In this document: positions 23,884-32,198 of the stretch, piece by piece | How the letters are laid out: every line of letters starts with the position of its first letter | Numbering within the stretch: position 1 is the first letter of the stretch | Assembly: GCA_018649725.1 (NCBI GenBank) | Contig: JABIHH010000042.1 | Span: 1-53,104 of the forward strand | DNA length: 53,104 nucleotides | Direction of reading: 5' to 3' | Source: Rhodospirillaceae bacterium | GTDB lineage: Bacteria > Pseudomonadota > Alphaproteobacteria > Rhodospirillales > UBA2165 | Translations under genes and position numbers: made by a program | Notes under the pieces: generated by a model | Told to the model about the DNA's origin: nothing | Database searches by the model: none | The model's input: only the letters and a program-made list of their open reading frames with translations

Positions 23884-23947
23884 TGGGTATATTTGGGATA
23901 CCATGGGATTAAATGGGCGTCAATGGGATAGCATGGCTTAAAATGGG
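23884..23947 (+). promoter_or_regulatory. MraZ-box array: seven boxes with exact 10-bp period
   Basis: On the plus strand TGGG begins at 23884, 23894, 23904, 23914, 23924 and 23944, with TGGC at 23934, so the boxes are exactly one helical turn apart. E. coli MraZ is known to bind TGGGN direct repeats separated by five bases, the same period, upstream of mraZ. Here the array is longer than the three boxes known from E. coli and overlaps a candidate promoter for the minus-strand operon. Two inverted CCCA copies follow at 23957 and 23987. Confidence 0.8.
23895..23923 (-). promoter_or_regulatory. Candidate mraZ promoter inside the MraZ boxes
   Basis: On the minus strand TTGACG (23923-23918, five of six -35 bases) is followed after 17 bases by TATCCC (23900-23895), a weak -10. 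Both lie within the box array, so bound MraZ would cover the promoter. A leader of roughly 140 bases would follow. Confidence 0.45.
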
Positions 23948-24073
23948 ATGACAAAACCCATTGCAGTGCAGATTATGCTGCCATCTCCCATCGAATTTGC
24001 AGCGGAATAGACACCTAAATTCCGTCGGAATTGTGATCAAAAAAGGTAAAAAAAAGGTAACTTGGAACCAGCT

Positions 24074-24096
24074 CGGATGTACCGGATGTACCGGAT
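24074..24096 (+). repeat. 9-bp direct repeat, 2.5 copies
   Basis: CGGATGTAC at 24074-24082 and 24083-24091, followed by a partial CGGAT. It lies downstream of the UXS stop codon and upstream of the mraZ promoter. Function unknown. Confidence 0.6.
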
Positions 24097-24098
24097 TT

Positions 24099-24120
24099 AA
24101 TTGTTACCCGGGAAACAATT
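24099..24120. repeat. 22-bp near-perfect palindrome after the UXS gene
   Basis: AATTGTT and AACAATT flank a CCCGGG core with a single A/A mismatch pair. It starts three bases after the UXS stop. With no adjacent T run it is not a classic terminator; it could be a protein-binding site or a 3'-end stabilising hairpin. Confidence 0.5.
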
Positions 24121-24123
24121 ACT

Positions 24124-25065
24124 TCAGATCGTTTCGGAGAAATAGGTAATGGTTTTCTCGAGGCCTTGTTCAAGCTCGATCGTCGGCTGCCAATCAAGCT
24201 TCTCTTTGGCGAGCGAAATATCGGGGCAGCGTTGCAGCGGATCATCTTCCGGCAGGTCTTCATAAACCAACTCGGATTTTGCGCCCGTCATCTTGATGAC
24301 GAGTTCAGCCAATTGCTTGATGGTAAACTCGCCCGGGTTGCCAAGATTTATCGGACCGGTGACATCATCCCCCGACTCCATCAGACGCACAAAGCCTTCG
24401 ATTAAATCATCGACATAGCAGAACGACCGGGTCTGGCTGCCATCGCCATAAATCGTGATCGGATCGCCCCGCAGCGCTTGCACAATAAAGTTTGAAACCA
24501 CCCGACCGTCATCCGGACGCATGCGCGGTCCATAAGTGTTAAATATGCGGGCGACTTTAATTCTGAGGTTATGTTGGCGGTAATAGTCAAAAAACAATGT
24601 CTCGGCGCAGCGTTTGCCTTCATCATAACAAGCCCGGGGCCCGATCGGATTTACATTGCCGCGGTAGTCTTCACTTTGTGGATGCACCGTCGGGTCGCCG
24701 TAAACTTCACTTGTCGACGATTGGAAAATTTTAGCGCCGGTGCGCTTCGCCAAACCCAGCATATTGATCGCGCCGTGGACACTGGTCTTGGTGGTCTGCA
24801 CCGGATCATATTGATAATGGATCGGCGATGCCGGACAAGCGAGATTATAAATTTCATCGACTTCAACATAGAGCGGAAAAGTCACATCGTGACGCATCAA
24901 CTCAAAATTCGTCTGATCCAGCAAGGGCGCGATATTGTCCTTGGTGCCGGTAAAATAATTATCCAGGCAAATAACATCATGGCCTGCCGTAACCAGTCGC
25001 TCGCTTAAATGGGAGCCGATAAATCCAGCACCACCGGTGATCAAAATTCGTTTACGGGGAGGCAT
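24124..25065 (-). CDS. UDP-glucuronate decarboxylase (UDP-xylose synthase), extended SDR family
   Basis: NAD-dependent enzyme turning UDP-glucuronate into UDP-xylose, a donor for surface polysaccharides. From the ATG at 25065 (GGAG upstream), the Rossmann motif GGAGFIG is at residues 11-17. The catalytic set is STSEVYG (E120) and CYDEGKR (Y147, K151); YDEGKR is the hallmark of the UXS branch. Further UXS marks are [18 protein letters not shown] and [12 protein letters not shown]. 313 residues, right for soluble bacterial UXS. The frame is open to 25152, but that part lacks homology-like content. It stands alone on its strand, with no glycosyltransferase neighbours in this window, and diverges from the plus-strand EAL-like pair. 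Confidence 0.9.
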   Translation of the reverse strand: MPPRKRILITGGAGFIGSHLSERLVTAGHDVICLDNYFTGTKDNIAPLLDQTNFELMRHDVTFPLYVEVDEIYNLACPASPIHYQYDPVQTTKTSVHGAINMLGLAKRTGAKIFQSSTSEVYGDPTVHPQSEDYRGNVNPIGPRACYDEGKRCAETLFFDYYRQHNLRIKVARIFNTYGPRMRPDDGRVVSNFIVQALRGDPITIYGDGSQTRSFCYVDDLIEGFVRLMESGDDVTGPINLGNPGEFTIKQLAELVIKMTGAKSELVYEDLPEDDPLQRCPDISLAKEKLDWQPTIELEQGLEKTITYFSETI

Positions 25066-25276
25066 TGTTACTCCAAATCTATATTCAACAGCCCTTAAAT
25101 GGCGAAGTCGGAAAATATCCCGGAAATCACGATTATGAAAGCCTTCTGACAAGAAATATGTCTATCACCTATAAAACATCCTATAATCAACCGGTTTATA
25201 GTTGGTTAAGTGTTTTTACAGTATAAAAAGCCTATTCGGGCGGGTTGCGCCCAAAACCAATATTCTAAGATGAGAC

Positions 25277-26557
25277 ATGGCAGATACTTCTTCAACAGTC
25301 ACATCCGTTTCGGATCGGCGATCACCAGAAAGTTCGCTGCTTGATCACGTCGGGCGCGTGGCGCATAGCCGCAGCGGACGCTTTGCCGTGCAAATTCATT
25401 TGTCACAACTGCGCCCCCACAATCGCAAGCCGCATCATATTCGCATTGCCGCCCGGTCGTTTGACTCGGTACTGAACTCGGCCGAATCCAATCTGTATGT
25501 ATTATCCTCAAATGATCTGGTCCTGATCTGTAAAGATGTGCGCATCGAGGACATTGATCTTGTCATCGATAAATTATGTTCCTTATTTCGCAACGACCCC
25601 TTAACGGCAGGTGGCCGGAGGCGATCCCGTGAGGAGTTTACTTCGTGGTTCGATTTTGAAATTGAGTACGACACTTTTTTGCAAAATGTTCGGGAAATGG
25701 CTGACGGCCAAAGTGGTGGTCTTGGCCAAACTGAAGATGCGTCGGCAGGACGGGGGTTAGGCATGGGCTTTGTCGGCGAGGCGCTTGATCCCTTCAGCTT
25801 GGCAAAAGTGAATGATTCCCTCAATCGCACCCGCGTCGACGATATGATCCAACAACAGCCAGCTGTCATTATCGGCGCCGATGGCACAGAGCGCATCTTG
25901 TTCCAAGAGAACTACCTCTCGATCGCTGAGCTGCAACGCCGGATTGCGCCGGGTTACAATTTAATTTCCAATCAATGGCTGTTTCAGCATTTAACCCAGA
26001 CGGTGGATCGACGAATTTTAGCAACCCTCATTCGCGACGATTATGAAACCCTTGCCGAACCAATAAGCATCAACCTCAATATCGCAACCGTGCTCTCAAA
26101 TGACTTCAAGCGCTTTGACGAAGTGGTGGCTGAATTTACCGAGAAAGTTGTAATCGAGTTACAGCAGATCGATGTCTTCTCTGATCTCGATAATTTTTAT
26201 TACACCCGCAATTGGCTGAAAGATCGGGGCTACCGAGTTCTGCTCGATGGCTTAAACCCGGTATCGCTGCATTACTTCGATCCTGGTCTTCTGGAAGCGG
26301 ATTTTTATAAAGTTGGCTGGGGATTAGAATTTACTGAGACCGAATCAGCTCAGGAGCATGATGACATCGGTGAGGCAATCAACAAGATTGGGGCCGAGCG
26401 CTTTATAGTTGCCCGCGCCGAAACAGAAGAATCTGTTCGTTGGGCTTTGACATTTGGCATCCGCCGCTTTCAAGGCTATTTCATCGATGAATTGGTACAG
26501 CGTCAGATTGAGAAAGAGGGCCATTTGGCCGGCCCCACAAATAAACAGGTGCATTAG
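25277..26557 (+). CDS. Degenerate GGDEF-EAL-like protein, first of a tandem pair
   Basis: I do not recognise a named gene. The C-terminal half (about residues 205-410) follows the order of EAL-domain landmarks: EPISINLN (263-268, like the VNLS strand), VVIELQQID (like LEITE), LDGLN (323-327, where DDFG is expected), FYKVGW (where KID is expected), AETEE (where EGVE is expected) and RFQGYF (QG kept). The catalytic Glu and Asp metal ligands are mostly lost, so c-di-GMP hydrolysis is unlikely. Residues 35-110 resemble a worn GGDEF fold without GGDEF. 426 residues, no signal peptide or membrane helix, cytoplasmic. The next gene, nine bases on, is a paralog of nearly equal length. A role in binding or scaffolding is my inference. 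Confidence 0.7.
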   Translation: MADTSSTVTSVSDRRSPESSLLDHVGRVAHSRSGRFAVQIHLSQLRPHNRKPHHIRIAARSFDSVLNSAESNLYVLSSNDLVLICKDVRIEDIDLVIDKLCSLFRNDPLTAGGRRRSREEFTSWFDFEIEYDTFLQNVREMADGQSGGLGQTEDASAGRGLGMGFVGEALDPFSLAKVNDSLNRTRVDDMIQQQPAVIIGADGTERILFQENYLSIAELQRRIAPGYNLISNQWLFQHLTQTVDRRILATLIRDDYETLAEPISINLNIATVLSNDFKRFDEVVAEFTEKVVIELQQIDVFSDLDNFYYTRNWLKDRGYRVLLDGLNPVSLHYFDPGLLEADFYKVGWGLEFTETESAQEHDDIGEAINKIGAERFIVARAETEESVRWALTFGIRRFQGYFIDELVQRQIEKEGHLAGPTNKQVH

Positions 26558-26566
26558 GGAAAATTT

Positions 26567-27850
26567 ATGGCAACCCCTCCAACAGCAGCACAGCGCATAC
26601 CCAATCAGGAGAATTTGCTCCTGGACTATGTCCATCGCCTCGAATCCCACAAACAGGATCGGCACGCTGTTCACATTCATTTATCGGCGCTTAAACCTCA
26701 AAACCGTCGGGATCATCACATCCGTATGGCGGCCAATACGTTTGACCCCCTCATAAAAATGCTCGATGGCCAGCTGTTTCAATTACACAACTCGGATCTC
26801 TTTTTTATCTATAAACACACCGCGCAGAACGACGTCGAAACCTCCATCTTGAAGCTGCGTTTCCTGTTTAGTGATGATCCGTTAATGGCCGGTGCCGATG
26901 AAGGCGATAACACCAAATTTCGCACCTATTTTGATGTTGAACGCGACTACGAAACCATTCTCGCCTTGGTCCGCCAGTTTGTTCATGATGAAGGCCAGGA
27001 AGATGAAGCTGAGGAAGATGAGAAAAATTCCAAGGCAGCCCTTCAAGCCAAACAATCGACGGGTGAGCCGCTCACGCCCAGGGTTTTGGGACGGGTTGAG
27101 CAAGCTCTCCAACGCGCAGACTTATCAAATATGGTGCGCCGTCAGTTTATCTGCGGCCTCATCGGTCAGGCTGCCCCGCAGCCACTTTTCAGCGAACTTT
27201 TTATATCAATCGCCGATCTCCGTGAGACGTTGATGCCTGGCGTCAATGTTACTGAAAGCCCCTGGCTGTTCCAGCATCTTACCGAATCGCTCGACCGCCG
27301 CATGCTCGCCATGTTGAGCAAATCAAATGACAATTCCATCACCGGTGAGATCAGCATCAATCTCAATGTCTCAACTTTGCTGTCGCCGGAATTTATGCAA
27401 TTTGATGATGCCGTGCCGGCTTCAATGCGCGGCTCTGTTGTCGTTGAATTACAAAAGTTAGATATTTTCTCCGACCTCAACGCCTTTTTATTCGCCAGTG
27501 AATTTGCCAAAGACCGTGGCTACCGCATTTGTATTGACGGCCTCACTTATGAAACCGTGGCATTTGTCAATCGGGAGAAGTTGGGCGCAGATATGGTAAA
27601 GCTTATCTGGGACCAGGAATTGGTCGACACCATCGGCAAGGCAAAGGCGTCTGAGATCGTATCTGACATGGGTAATTCGCGTATCATCCTATGTCGTTGC
27701 GACACAGATGGTGCCATCGAATTTGGCCAATCGATCGGCATCAGCATGTTCCAGGGCCGCCATATTGAAAATTTAATTGCCGAGGATGCGCGTCGCCGGG
27801 AGATGGAAATGGCGAAACGCCGCTCGCAAAATTTGGACTTTATTGATTAA
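26567..27850 (+). CDS. Degenerate GGDEF-EAL-like protein, second of a tandem pair
   Basis: Paralog of the preceding gene, 427 residues. The same landmarks recur: HIHLSALKPQNR near the start (QIHLSQLRPHNR in the first copy), SPWLFQHLTESLDRR, EISINLNVSTLLS, VVVELQKLDIFSDL, and ISMFQGRHIENL at the end. The EAL catalytic positions are again missing (CIDGLT in place of a DDFG-type motif). It differs by an acidic linker around residues 142-155 (EGQEDEAEEDEKN) and a longer basic C-terminal helix. A GGGA site precedes the ATG. The stop overlaps the next open frame, so it is likely cotranscribed with the SYLF lipoprotein. Function unknown; heterodimer formation with its neighbour is inferred from pairing and similar size. 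Confidence 0.7.
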   Translation: MATPPTAAQRIPNQENLLLDYVHRLESHKQDRHAVHIHLSALKPQNRRDHHIRMAANTFDPLIKMLDGQLFQLHNSDLFFIYKHTAQNDVETSILKLRFLFSDDPLMAGADEGDNTKFRTYFDVERDYETILALVRQFVHDEGQEDEAEEDEKNSKAALQAKQSTGEPLTPRVLGRVEQALQRADLSNMVRRQFICGLIGQAAPQPLFSELFISIADLRETLMPGVNVTESPWLFQHLTESLDRRMLAMLSKSNDNSITGEISINLNVSTLLSPEFMQFDDAVPASMRGSVVVELQKLDIFSDLNAFLFASEFAKDRGYRICIDGLTYETVAFVNREKLGADMVKLIWDQELVDTIGKAKASEIVSDMGNSRIILCRCDTDGAIEFGQSIGISMFQGRHIENLIAEDARRREMEMAKRRSQNLDFID

Positions 27851-27885
27851 TGCATATTTATCGGAACTTATCGGGGGAAAGGTCA

Positions 27886-28584
27886 ATGTCTGACAGTCTG
27901 AGCCGTAAAATAAAATCCGTCGCACTCGTCGCCTTATTGACGATCAGCTCTTTGAGTTTAGCGGCCTGCACCAGCGGACCCAAGACGCCCCCTTCCGAAG
28001 CGCTGGTAACCGCCGCGGTCAGCACCTTGCACACACTCAAGAACCGCACAGATTTAGAGCGGTTTAATGCTCAACTCAAAAATGCCGCTGGCGTAGCGAT
28101 CTTTCCGTCGGTCTATAAAGCGGGATTTTTCATCGGCGCCGAGGGCGGCAATGGCATCATGCTCGCCAAAGACGCCAACGGCAATTGGGGCTATCCCGCC
28201 TTCTACACCCTCGCTTCCGGTAGTTGGGGGCTGCAGTTTGGCGGCCAGAAATCGGGGATGGTCTTTATCATCAGAAGCCTAGGCGCGGTTAAAGCATTGG
28301 TAAAACATCAAGGTAAAATCTCCGCCGATGCCAATGTTACCACCGGGCATGTCGGCACCGGCCTGGAAGGGTCTATCACGACAAATCTTGGTGCCGATAT
28401 CATCGCCTATAGTGATTCCAAAGGCTTGTTCGGGGGAATTTCCTTAGGTGGCTCAGCCATGGTCCGGCGCAATGATTTCAATGCCGAGTATTATGGTGGT
28501 CAGGTTGGGGCCGAAGCAATATTGATCCAGCAAGCTCATCAAAATCCTCAGGCGGATACGTTGCGCCAAAAATTAGCAGAATAG
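27886..28584 (+). CDS. SYLF/YSC84-domain lipoprotein
   Basis: Probable lipoprotein with a lipid-binding SYLF (YSC84-like) domain. From the ATG at 27886 (GGGGAAAGG upstream) there is a basic start, a hydrophobic stretch and the lipobox LAAC with the cysteine at residue 28. The mature part carries family stretches: GVAIFPSVYKAGFFIGAEGG, GYPAFYTLASGSWGLQFGGQ and GLFGGISLGGSAM. About 232 residues. The open frame extends back to 27850, touching the previous stop, but that start would put 12 polar residues before the signal peptide. It is the last gene before a terminator, so it probably shares an operon with the paralog pair. SYLF domains bind phosphoinositides in eukaryotes; the bacterial role is not settled. 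Confidence 0.82.
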   Translation: MSDSLSRKIKSVALVALLTISSLSLAACTSGPKTPPSEALVTAAVSTLHTLKNRTDLERFNAQLKNAAGVAIFPSVYKAGFFIGAEGGNGIMLAKDANGNWGYPAFYTLASGSWGLQFGGQKSGMVFIIRSLGAVKALVKHQGKISADANVTTGHVGTGLEGSITTNLGADIIAYSDSKGLFGGISLGGSAMVRRNDFNAEYYGGQVGAEAILIQQAHQNPQADTLRQKLAE

Positions 28585-28617
28585 AGCCACTTCATCGCCC
28601 TTCCGATCATCGAAGGC

Positions 28618-28638
28618 TTGGCGTCGGCCAATTTTTTT
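28618..28638 (+). terminator. Intrinsic terminator after the SYLF lipoprotein gene
   Basis: TTGGC pairs with GCCAA across a four-base GTCG loop and runs into seven T (28632-28638), about 34 bases after the stop codon. The stem is short, so efficiency may be moderate. Confidence 0.65.
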
Positions 28639-28642
28639 GGCA

Positions 28643-28671
28643 CATAAGGGGCTTAAGCCCTACCCCTTATG
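28643..28671. promoter_or_regulatory. Nested palindromes in the glnS leader
   Basis: CATAAGGGG (28643-28651) pairs perfectly with CCCCTTATG (28663-28671). Inside lies a separate 12-base palindrome GGGCTTAAGCCC (28649-28660), so two exclusive hairpins can form 25 bases before the glnS ATG. It may be a second terminator arm or an operator or attenuator; no T run follows. Confidence 0.5.
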
Positions 28672-28695
28672 TTACAAACAACGGTCCGCATTTAA

Positions 28696-30384
28696 ATGAA
28701 CCAGACAGACAACACCGATGACGACAGCACCCCACGCGACTTTATTCGTGATATTGTTCATGAAGATTTGAACGCGGGGCGGACAGCATCTGTTGTTACG
28801 CGCTTCCCACCAGAGCCGAACGGCTATCTCCATATTGGTCACGCTAAATCGATCTGCCTGAATTTTGGTATCGCCGATGAGTTCGGTGGTAAATGCCATT
28901 TGCGTTTTGATGATACCAACCCGACCAAAGAGGAGCAGGAATACATCGATGCCATCCAAGAAGATGTGCGTTGGCTGGGCTTTGATTGGGGCGAGAACCT
29001 TCATTATACCTCGGACTATTTTGAGCAGCTTTATAGCTGGGCCGAGCATCTGATCAATCAAAGCATGGCTTATGTTGATGATCTAAGCGCCGATGAAATT
29101 CGCGAGCACCGCGGCACCCTGACTGAACCCGGCAAGAACTCTCCATACCGGGATCGTACGCCAGAGGAAAACCTCGCCCTGTTCCAGCAGATGCGCGCCG
29201 GAGAATTTGAAAATGGCGCCAAAGTCTTGCGTGCCAAAATCGATATGGCCTCGGGTAATATCAATCTCCGCGATCCGGTGATTTATCGTATCTTGCATGC
29301 AGAGCATCCTAGAACCGGGAATGAGTGGTGCGTCTATCCCAATTACGATTTTGCCCATGGCCAGTCGGATGCGCTTGAACACATCACCCATTCGATCTGC
29401 ACGTTGGAGTTCGAAGACCACCGGCCGCTCTATGACTGGCTGATCGAGAACCTACCCGTGCCGTCTGAGCCGCATCAATATGAATTCGCCCGGCTCAATT
29501 TAACGTATACGGTACTCTCCAAGCGCCGCCTCATGCAGCTTGTCAATGACGGCCATGTGGCAGGGTGGGACGACCCTCGCATGCCAACCATCAGCGGCTA
29601 TCGTCGGCGCGGCTATCCACCGGCAGCGATTCGCGATTTTGCCAGCCGCATCGGCGTCTCTAAATCCAACGCGACCGTTGAGGTACAATCTTTGGAAGCA
29701 TGCGTCAGAGAAGATTTGAATAAAAATGCCGAGCGCCGCATGGCCGTGCTCAAACCGCTTAAAGTAGTGATCGAGAATTACCCTGAAAACCAGGTCGAAG
29801 AATTTGATGCCAAGAACAATCCAAACGATGAGAATTCCGGCACCCGCAAAATCTCCTTCAGCCGTGAGCTATACATTGAACAAGATGACTTTATGGAAGA
29901 CGCGCCAAAAAAATTCTTCCGCCTGTCGCTTGGTCGTGAAGTCCGTTTCCGCTACGCCTATTTTATCACCTGCACTGATGTCATTAAAGATGATGCAGGG
30001 GAGGTTGTTGAACTGCGTTGTACCTATGATCCCGAAACCAAAGGTGGCAATGCACCGGATGGCCGCAAGGTGAAAGGCACCATTCACTGGGCCTCGGCCG
30101 CCCATGCCGTGGATGCGGAAATCCGTCAGTATGACTATTTGTTTTCAGAAGAAGTCCCGGGCGCAAATAGTGACGGCGATTTTCTGGCCGACATTAATGC
30201 CAACTCGTTAACTGTTCTATCAGAATGCAAACTCGAGCCCGCCTTGAGGGAACTTCCTTTAGGCGAGACGGTACAATTCGAGCGCATCGGCTATTTTTGC
30301 GCTGATAAAGAGTCGTCTTCTGATAAACTGGTTTTCAATCAAACAATCGGCCTTCGAGACACTTGGGCCAAAAAGAAGTCATAA
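28696..30384 (+). CDS. glnS: Glutaminyl-tRNA synthetase
   Basis: Class I aminoacyl-tRNA synthetase charging tRNA-Gln. The HIGH motif lies in [17 protein letters not shown] near residue 40, the KMSKS equivalent is [10 protein letters not shown], and [17 protein letters not shown] and the anticodon-binding beta-barrel domain follow. 562 residues, close to E. coli GlnS. Its presence implies direct Gln-tRNA charging in this organism. The next gene begins 13 bases after its stop with no terminator between, so the metabolic genes downstream may be read through from glnS. Confidence 0.96.
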   Translation: MNQTDNTDDDSTPRDFIRDIVHEDLNAGRTASVVTRFPPEPNGYLHIGHAKSICLNFGIADEFGGKCHLRFDDTNPTKEEQEYIDAIQEDVRWLGFDWGENLHYTSDYFEQLYSWAEHLINQSMAYVDDLSADEIREHRGTLTEPGKNSPYRDRTPEENLALFQQMRAGEFENGAKVLRAKIDMASGNINLRDPVIYRILHAEHPRTGNEWCVYPNYDFAHGQSDALEHITHSICTLEFEDHRPLYDWLIENLPVPSEPHQYEFARLNLTYTVLSKRRLMQLVNDGHVAGWDDPRMPTISGYRRRGYPPAAIRDFASRIGVSKSNATVEVQSLEACVREDLNKNAERRMAVLKPLKVVIENYPENQVEEFDAKNNPNDENSGTRKISFSRELYIEQDDFMEDAPKKFFRLSLGREVRFRYAYFITCTDVIKDDAGEVVELRCTYDPETKGGNAPDGRKVKGTIHWASAAHAVDAEIRQYDYLFSEEVPGANSDGDFLADINANSLTVLSECKLEPALRELPLGETVQFERIGYFCADKESSSDKLVFNQTIGLRDTWAKKKS

Positions 30385-30397
30385 AGGGAGAAATTAA

Positions 30398-30823
30398 ATG
30401 ACGAAACAAATCGAACATTTGCAATGGCCAGATGCGCCGGATATGTGGATGCCTTATGCGCCGGCAATTAAAGTAACCGGTGGCTCGACCATATATTGCG
30501 CGGGCGTTACCGCAGCACCGGTCTACCATCACCACCCCCACCAGCCGGAAGAATTTGATGCCATGCCGGATGATATGGAAGGCCAGGCTCGCGCGGTCAT
30601 GGAAAACCTGAAACGAGGTCTTGAAGCTGCTGGGGCCAGCTTTGCCGATGTTATTGTCTGTGATCGCTTCCTCACCGATATGGAAATGCAGGACGATCTC
30701 AACAAAGTCTGGAACGAGTATTTCACCGATCACAGCCCGGCTTCGACAACGGTTCAAATCGTCCGTCTCGCCACCGATCCTCGTTGTCTGCTGGAGGTCA
30801 ATGCGATCGCTGTCGTCGATTAG
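30398..30823 (+). CDS. RidA/YjgF/YER057c/UK114-family protein
   Basis: Small trimeric-fold protein; canonical RidA hydrolyses reactive enamine/imine intermediates, and other subfamilies serve in catabolic pathways. Family features: the early YCAGVTA strand (as in SGQ/AGVT of RidA), QARAVMENLKRGLEAAGASFADVI, and the C-terminal VRLATDPRCLLEVNAIAVVD, which keeps arginine near the usual substrate-binding position. 141 residues, slightly longer than RidA because of an HHHPHQPEEFDAMPDD insert. AGGGAG lies before the ATG. First of four close plus-strand genes (gaps of 36, 34 and 16 bases), so it probably serves the same pathway by removing an imine intermediate (inference). Confidence 0.85.
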   Translation: MTKQIEHLQWPDAPDMWMPYAPAIKVTGGSTIYCAGVTAAPVYHHHPHQPEEFDAMPDDMEGQARAVMENLKRGLEAAGASFADVIVCDRFLTDMEMQDDLNKVWNEYFTDHSPASTTVQIVRLATDPRCLLEVNAIAVVD

Positions 30824-30859
30824 ACTGAGAGCAAATGCTACGGGGTTCGTGAGACTGAG

Positions 30860-32164
30860 ATGAAACAGGATAGAAACGAGTTATTGACCCAGACGGGCCC
30901 AAATGCAGGTGCCGGCAAAGCCTTGCGCCAATATTGGATACCGGCAGCCCTCAGCGATGAGCTGGAAGGAGAGCGTGCCATCGTCCCAGTCAAATTGATG
31001 GGCGAAGATCTCGTGCTGTTTCGAACCGATCAGAGTGAGCTTGGCCTGATCGACCGGCAATGCCCGCACCGCGGTGTCGATCTTTGCTATGGCCGCCTGG
31101 AAGATGGCGGGCTGCGCTGCCCATTTCATGGCTGGCATTTTGGCACGGATGGCCGATGTCTCGAGCAACCGGCCGAGCCCGCAGATTCCAAGCTCCACGA
31201 GCAAGTAAAAACCACGGCTTATCCGGTCGTCGAGAAGAACGGCATCATTTTTGCCTTTATGGGTAAAGGCGAGGCACCTGCCCTGCCCGAACTTGATTGC
31301 TTCCGCGCACCCGACAGCCACGTCTTTTCCTTCAAAGGGCTCTGGCAATGCAATTGGCTACAAGCTTTGGAGGTCGGCATTGATCCGGCACATGCATCAT
31401 TCTTGCACCGCTTTTTTGAAGATGAAAATCCAGACGATCAGTACGGCAAGCAATTTCGAGACACCGCCGCTGATACAGACATTCCGATCACCCAGGTACT
31501 CCGCGACTATCATCGCCCGGAGATCCAGACCGAAGAAACCGATTATGGCATCCGCATAAAAACCCTCAGGCATCTGGACAATGGCCAGACTCACGTCCGT
31601 ATTACCAATCAAGTTTTCCCTTGCGCCATCACCATTCCGATGTCGAGCACGATGAACATCACGCAATGGCATGTACCGATCGATGATGACAATTGTTTTT
31701 GGTACGCCATGTTCACGAGCTTCACCGAGCCGGTTGATAAGGAAAAAATGCGTGAACAGCGACTGGCCGAGCACACCTTGCCGGATTACGCGCCGCTCAG
31801 AAACAAAGCCAACCAATATGGCTATGACGCCGAGGAGCAGAACAAGCTCACCTATACTGGCATGGGCATGGACATTAATGTGCACGACCAATGGGCGTGT
31901 GAATCTATGGGAGCCATTCAGGATCGCACCAAAGAGCATTTAGGAACGACCGACAAAGCGATTTCGGCCTATCGCCGCCTGCTGCTGCAAACCATCACCA
32001 AAATTGATAACGGCGACGATGATCTCGTTGGGGTGGTCAATGCGGCTAACATTAAAGGCCCGATCGCGCTTGATGCGGTTGGACCTTCTGAGACAAGCGA
32101 GACCATCTGGCTTGAAGGCGACGCCAAACGGCGCGCCGATTGCCCATGGGATGCAGAGTTATAG
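30860..32164 (+). CDS. Rieske non-haem iron oxygenase, alpha subunit (phthalate dioxygenase-like)
   Basis: Oxygenase component of a ring-hydroxylating or demethylating Rieske enzyme. The Rieske [2Fe-2S] ligands are CPH (C68, H70) and CPFH (C87, H90). The mononuclear iron site is in GIDPAHASFLH, with H178 and H183 and a bridging aspartate just before. 434 residues, close to the phthalate 4,5-dioxygenase and vanillate demethylase group. No reductase or ferredoxin gene lies in the window, so electrons must come from elsewhere. It is flanked by RidA and a GS-like ligase, which suggests oxidation of an amine- or amide-bearing compound (inference). Substrate not readable from sequence. Confidence 0.88.
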   Translation: MKQDRNELLTQTGPNAGAGKALRQYWIPAALSDELEGERAIVPVKLMGEDLVLFRTDQSELGLIDRQCPHRGVDLCYGRLEDGGLRCPFHGWHFGTDGRCLEQPAEPADSKLHEQVKTTAYPVVEKNGIIFAFMGKGEAPALPELDCFRAPDSHVFSFKGLWQCNWLQALEVGIDPAHASFLHRFFEDENPDDQYGKQFRDTAADTDIPITQVLRDYHRPEIQTEETDYGIRIKTLRHLDNGQTHVRITNQVFPCAITIPMSSTMNITQWHVPIDDDNCFWYAMFTSFTEPVDKEKMREQRLAEHTLPDYAPLRNKANQYGYDAEEQNKLTYTGMGMDINVHDQWACESMGAIQDRTKEHLGTTDKAISAYRRLLLQTITKIDNGDDDLVGVVNAANIKGPIALDAVGPSETSETIWLEGDAKRRADCPWDAEL

Positions 32165-32198
32165 ATAAGGCACAAGCAGGAAACCAAGAGGTTCAATC

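Larger units (their letters stand above)
23746..24123. other. Non-coding region between mraZ and the UXS gene
   Basis: No gene is seen in these 378 bases. They hold, from left to right, the mraZ leader, the candidate promoter and MraZ-box array (23884-23947), an A-rich stretch with two GGTAA copies (about 24031-24060), a 9-bp tandem repeat (24074-24096) and a 22-bp near-palindrome (24099-24120) just after the neighbouring stop codon. Confidence 0.7.

Noticed and set aside
24031..24060. T-rich minus-strand run after the UXS gene as an intrinsic terminator
   Set aside because: Only about three base pairs can form before the T run, too weak for a terminator call.
25182..25187. TATAAT upstream of the EAL-like pair as a sigma-70 promoter
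   Set aside because: No acceptable -35 lies 16-18 bases before it, so I did not list it.
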